A DNA stretch of 8,386 nt from the NCBI GenBank assembly GCA_016763255.1, contig JAESUA010000364.1:1-8386 (forward strand), given 5' to 3'. Shown one piece after another: positions 5,337-8,386 of the stretch. Positions within the stretch are counted from its first letter, which is position 1; each line of letters begins with the position of its first letter. Both the position numbers and the translations under genes were made by a program. The notes below the pieces were generated by a model. It was not told the origin of the DNA. It saw only the letters and a program-made list of their open reading frames with translations, and searched no databases. Source of the stretch: Magnetovibrio sp. GTDB taxonomy: Bacteria; Pseudomonadota; Alphaproteobacteria; Rhodospirillales; Magnetovibrionaceae.

Positions 5337-6830
5337 ATGAAAATTATGTTTGTCGTGCCCAATTATCACTGCGGCGGCATGGAGGCGATACAAGGGCCCT
5401 TGATGAATTTGGGGCCGTTGTTTGCTGCTTCCGGCGTTATAAAAGCGGGTCATGAAGCGGCCTTTCTGGATTGCACCGCCGAACGGCTGGATGCGACGGC
5501 GTGTATGGAGCGGATTGAAGCGTGGGGACCAGATGTCGTGGGCTTTGCCGCACGCACTCACCTTGTGAACGAATCCGGACGAATGGCCAAAGAGGTTAAA
5601 CGGCGTTTTGCGGGCGTAAAGGTTCTTTTCGGCGGCATCCACGCCACTTTCATGCATCAAGAAATTATGGACGATCACCCGGCGGTTGATTTTATTTTGC
5701 GCGGTGAAGCCGAAGTGACAACAGGCATGCTGATGGATGCTTTGAATGCGCAAGCACCCCTGGACTCAATTCCTGGTCTGGTTTGGCGGCAAGATGGGCA
5801 AATCACCGAAAACCCAACGGCCGACCCGATGAAGGAGCTCGACAGTTATCGTCCTGCCTATCACCTGATCGAAAACTGGGATTTATACCGAAATCATATC
5901 AATGGAAAGCGTTCAGCCGTGGTGCAATTTGCGCGCGGCTGTGTGCAAAAATGCCGTTTTTGCTCTCAATGGAAGTTTTGGGACACATGGCGGGCCTGTT
6001 CTGCGCAAGTTTTCGCCGATGAGGTTGAATCTTTATACCGCGACTACGGCATACGCTATTTTCTCATGGCTGACGAAGCCCCACAGGCGGACCGCGAAAC
6101 TTGGGAAGCTTTGCTGGATGCATTGATTGCGAAAAATCTTGAAGGCGCAATATTTGGAACGTGTGCACGCACCAAGGATATCGTGCGCGATCATGATATC
6201 ATCGACAGGTACGCGAAGGCGGGTTTTGTCCTGATGCTTCTTGGTGCGGAATTTACGGCTAACAAAACCCTAAAAGCCGCCAACAAGGAAGCCCGGACGG
6301 AGCATACGATAAATGCCATTTCCCTGATTAGAGGGGCGGGCATGATCGCAATGGTGGACATCATGCTCGGCTGGAACAATGACGAAGGCGAAGTGCTGGA
6401 GACATTGGATAATCTGCCTGCGTTGGGCGCCGATTACGTATGTTTTTTTTGGACGACGCCCTATCCCTGGACAACAGCGTTTGATGAGTTGAGTAATCGT
6501 TATGGAGCATCTAAGGATTACGATACCCACAACTTCATGACGTTTCTGGGTGATGGGGTTGATCAACGGAAAATGGAAAGGAAGCTTATTGGCTTTTATT
6601 TCCTTTATCATTTCAATCCCCTGCGCTTGTTCGGGGGATGGTTTCGTGGCCCTGCGCCGCGGCGCACGATGTATCGTCAAATGTTCACGCTTGGCACCCG
6701 GCGTTGCTTGGCGCAAATGCTTCCCTGGTTGGCGCGATTTATCGAGCCGCGTGCGGATGTAAAAATGATGCACTGGTGTAAACAGGATACGCGCTGGAAA
6801 TCGGGAACTGTCCCCGGCAAAAATGCATAA
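5337..6830 (+). CDS. BchE-like B12-binding radical SAM enzyme
   Basis: This 497-residue cytoplasmic protein is of the class with an N-terminal cobalamin-binding Rossmann domain (about 1-150) and a radical SAM domain. The SAM-cluster motif is C202-x3-C206-x2-C209, within the run GCVQKCRFCSQWKFW. That run, together with the opening VPNYHCGG, GGIHATFM, FLMADEAP and TPYPWTTAF, closely parallels BchE. BchE is the oxygen-independent Mg-protoporphyrin IX monomethyl ester cyclase that forms ring E of bacteriochlorophyll. The protein is shorter than BchE (about 550 residues), and no bch, crt or puf genes are visible, so it may be a paralog acting on another substrate. The start is ATG 5337, 7 bases after GGAG (5326-5329); an upstream GTG at 5316 is less likely. 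By eye its codon use is less GC-biased than the aor genes. With the AT-rich promoter patch, this hints at separate acquisition. Confidence 0.82.
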   Translation: MKIMFVVPNYHCGGMEAIQGPLMNLGPLFAASGVIKAGHEAAFLDCTAERLDATACMERIEAWGPDVVGFAARTHLVNESGRMAKEVKRRFAGVKVLFGGIHATFMHQEIMDDHPAVDFILRGEAEVTTGMLMDALNAQAPLDSIPGLVWRQDGQITENPTADPMKELDSYRPAYHLIENWDLYRNHINGKRSAVVQFARGCVQKCRFCSQWKFWDTWRACSAQVFADEVESLYRDYGIRYFLMADEAPQADRETWEALLDALIAKNLEGAIFGTCARTKDIVRDHDIIDRYAKAGFVLMLLGAEFTANKTLKAANKEARTEHTINAISLIRGAGMIAMVDIMLGWNNDEGEVLETLDNLPALGADYVCFFWTTPYPWTTAFDELSNRYGASKDYDTHNFMTFLGDGVDQRKMERKLIGFYFLYHFNPLRLFGGWFRGPAPRRTMYRQMFTLGTRRCLAQMLPWLARFIEPRADVKMMHWCKQDTRWKSGTVPGKNA

Positions 6831-6850
6831 GAGTCTGTCCTTAATTCCTT

Positions 6851-8386
6851 CTACATTTTTTCCACCTTCACCGCGCAATATTTAAGTTCGGCAATTTTGC
6901 CGAAGGGATCCAGCGCCGGGTTGGTCAAAAGGTTGGCGGCCGCCTCTTTAAAGGCGAACGGCATAAACACCACCCCTTCGGGCACGTCGCTGTCGAGGCG
7001 GCTTTGTGCCGTTAAGGTGCCGCGCCGCGAGGTCAGCTTTAGAGTGTCGCCGGCCTCGATGCCAAGACGTTCCAGCTCATGGGGATTGAGCGCGATCACC
7101 GGTCCCGGTTCAATTGCGTCATGTACACGGGCGCGCCTCGTCATGGCCCCGGTGTGCCAATGTTCCAGCATGCGCCCGGTGGTCAAAATGTAAGGGAAGG
7201 CTTCATCCGTTTCTTCATCGGGTGGGCCGGGATGGGCGGGCACCAACTTGGCTTTGCCGCTCATGGTGGGGAATCCATCGCCAAATAAAACTTCATGGCC
7301 TGTGTCGGTCTCGTCGTGGCTGGGATAGGTGATCGCCCCTTCAAGATTGAGGCGCTGGTGAGAGATGCCTGCGTGTGATGGCATAAGCCGACGCATTTCT
7401 TCGAACACTTGGGCCGGGCTATTGTTGCTCCAACCGAGCCCCAATCGTCTGGCAATTTGTTGGGTGATCCACAAATCATTGCGCGCATCACCCGGCGGCT
7501 CCAACACCTTGCGCCCCAATTGCACCTGACGGTTGGAATTGGTGAGGCTGCCGTCTTTTTCGTAAAAACTGGTGGCCGGTAAAATAACGTCGGCAAACGC
7601 CGCCGTTTCGGTCATGAAGATGTCTTGCACCACCAAGTGATCCAGCGCCGCCAGGGCACGCCGCGCCTGGTTTAAATCGGGGTCCGACATGGCCGGATTT
7701 TCGCCCATGATGTACATGGCGCGAATGTCACGGGCGAGTGCCGCGTGCATGATTTCAACCATCGTCAAACCGGGGGTGGGATTGAGCTTCATGCCCCACA
7801 TGTTCTCAAACCGGGCGCGGCCTTGCTCATCGTTCACCGGGGTGTAGTCCGGTAAAAACATAGGGATCAAGCCAACGTCCGATGCGCCTTGAACATTATT
7901 TTGTCCGCGTAAAGGATGCAGGCCGGTGCCCGCGCGGCCAATGTTGCCGGTCAACAACGCCAGGGCGATCAGGCAGCGGGCATTGTCGGTGCCGTGGGCA
8001 TGTTGGGAAATGCCCATGCCCCAAAAAATTAAGGCTTTGTCGGCCTGGGCATAGGTGCGCGCGATGGTGCGGATGGTCTGTGCGCTAACGCCACAAATTG
8101 GTGCCATGTCTTCGGGGCTAAAGGCTTGGATGTGTTGGGCGTAAGCCTCATAACCTTCGACGAATTGATCAACATAGGCATGGTCGACCAAATTTTCACT
8201 GACAATCACGTTGAGCACGGCATTGAGCAATGCGACGTCGGTGCCGGGGGTGAACTGCACCATGTGATCGGCCAAACGGCTGAGCGCTTGACCGCGTGGG
8301 TCGATAACGATCAACGTCGTGCCATCGCGCTGGGCCTGTTTGATAAAGGTCGAGGCCACCGGATGATTTTGCGATGGCCGGGCGCC
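6851..8386 (-). CDS. fdhF: Formate dehydrogenase alpha subunit, C-terminal part (truncated by window edge)
   Basis: The frame is open to the window's right edge; the visible 511 residues lack the N-terminal Fe-S part and the catalytic Cys or Sec. The edge begins GARPSQNHPVASTFIK, a segment typical of FdhF/FdhA (GAN-P-x-x-NHPV-A). It continues with VIDPR, MGENPAMSDPD, then FADVILPATSFYEKDGS and TNSNRQVQLG. The C-terminal molybdopterin-dinucleotide domain starts at FPYILTTGRMLEHWHTGAMT and runs to the end KYCAVKVEKM. The enzyme oxidises formate to CO2, or the reverse, at a Mo or W bispterin. The soluble NAD-linked (FdsA-like) type is most probable because no TAT signal can be judged and the C-terminus fits. 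The GTG near 8359 is internal, not a start. It converges on the BchE-like gene with a 20-base gap and no clear terminator. Confidence 0.9.
   Translation of the reverse strand, partial: GARPSQNHPVASTFIKQAQRDGTTLIVIDPRGQALSRLADHMVQFTPGTDVALLNAVLNVIVSENLVDHAYVDQFVEGYEAYAQHIQAFSPEDMAPICGVSAQTIRTIARTYAQADKALIFWGMGISQHAHGTDNARCLIALALLTGNIGRAGTGLHPLRGQNNVQGASDVGLIPMFLPDYTPVNDEQGRARFENMWGMKLNPTPGLTMVEIMHAALARDIRAMYIMGENPAMSDPDLNQARRALAALDHLVVQDIFMTETAAFADVILPATSFYEKDGSLTNSNRQVQLGRKVLEPPGDARNDLWITQQIARRLGLGWSNNSPAQVFEEMRRLMPSHAGISHQRLNLEGAITYPSHDETDTGHEVLFGDGFPTMSGKAKLVPAHPGPPDEETDEAFPYILTTGRMLEHWHTGAMTRRARVHDAIEPGPVIALNPHELERLGIEAGDTLKLTSRRGTLTAQSRLDSDVPEGVVFMPFAFKEAAANLLTNPALDPFGKIAELKYCAVKVEKM

Noticed and set aside
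6802..6816. Small hairpin near the end of the BchE-like gene as a terminator for the fdh gene
   Set aside because: The stem is only about 6 bp with a wobble on the minus strand, lies inside the opposing gene and has no following T run.
8357..8359. GTG as the start of the formate dehydrogenase
   Set aside because: The frame continues upstream to the window edge with conserved FDH sequence (GARPSQNHP), so the gene is cut by the window rather than starting here.

Overview
The window looks like chromosomal DNA of a facultatively anaerobic proteobacterium, most likely an alphaproteobacterium of Rhodospirillales type. This rests on moderately GC-rich coding regions, clear GGAGG ribosome sites and protein similarity recalled from memory, so the taxonomic call is inference. 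The content is almost entirely anaerobic redox metabolism built on tungsten or molybdenum pterin cofactors, plus one cobalamin/radical-SAM enzyme.

Layout. Positions 1-77 hold a near-perfect terminator hairpin that closes whatever lies to the left. Positions 78-570 are a long non-coding leader with several short dyads: a Mo-box-like element, an FNR/CRP-like dyad and a CTCAC pentamer array. Positions 571-5218 are a tightly packed plus-strand operon. It encodes a four-cluster ferredoxin subunit (aorA), a tungsten aldehyde:ferredoxin oxidoreductase (aorB), an FAD/NAD oxidoreductase (aorC), a MoaD/ThiS-like sulfur carrier, an unrecognised ~93-residue protein ending in GGG, and a stand-alone ModE-type DNA-binding domain. 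A strong RNA hairpin separates aorB from aorC. Positions 5219-5336 contain a good sigma70-type promoter inside an inverted repeat, which drives a BchE-like B12-binding radical SAM enzyme (5337-6830). Converging on it from the right edge, on the minus strand, is the C-terminal two thirds or so of a formate dehydrogenase alpha subunit (6851-8386, cut by the window end).

How the genes fit together. AorABC resembles the Aromatoleum aromaticum type of AOR. In that enzyme AorB oxidises aldehydes to acids at a tungsto-bispterin, electrons pass through the ferredoxin clusters of AorA, and AorC hands them to NAD+. The MoaD-like protein and perhaps the unknown small protein would serve cofactor synthesis or insertion. 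The ModE-like protein would tie expression to metal or cofactor status. The formate dehydrogenase also uses a Mo or W bispterin cofactor. The BchE-like gene has its own promoter and no phototrophy genes beside it, so its relation to the rest is unclear.
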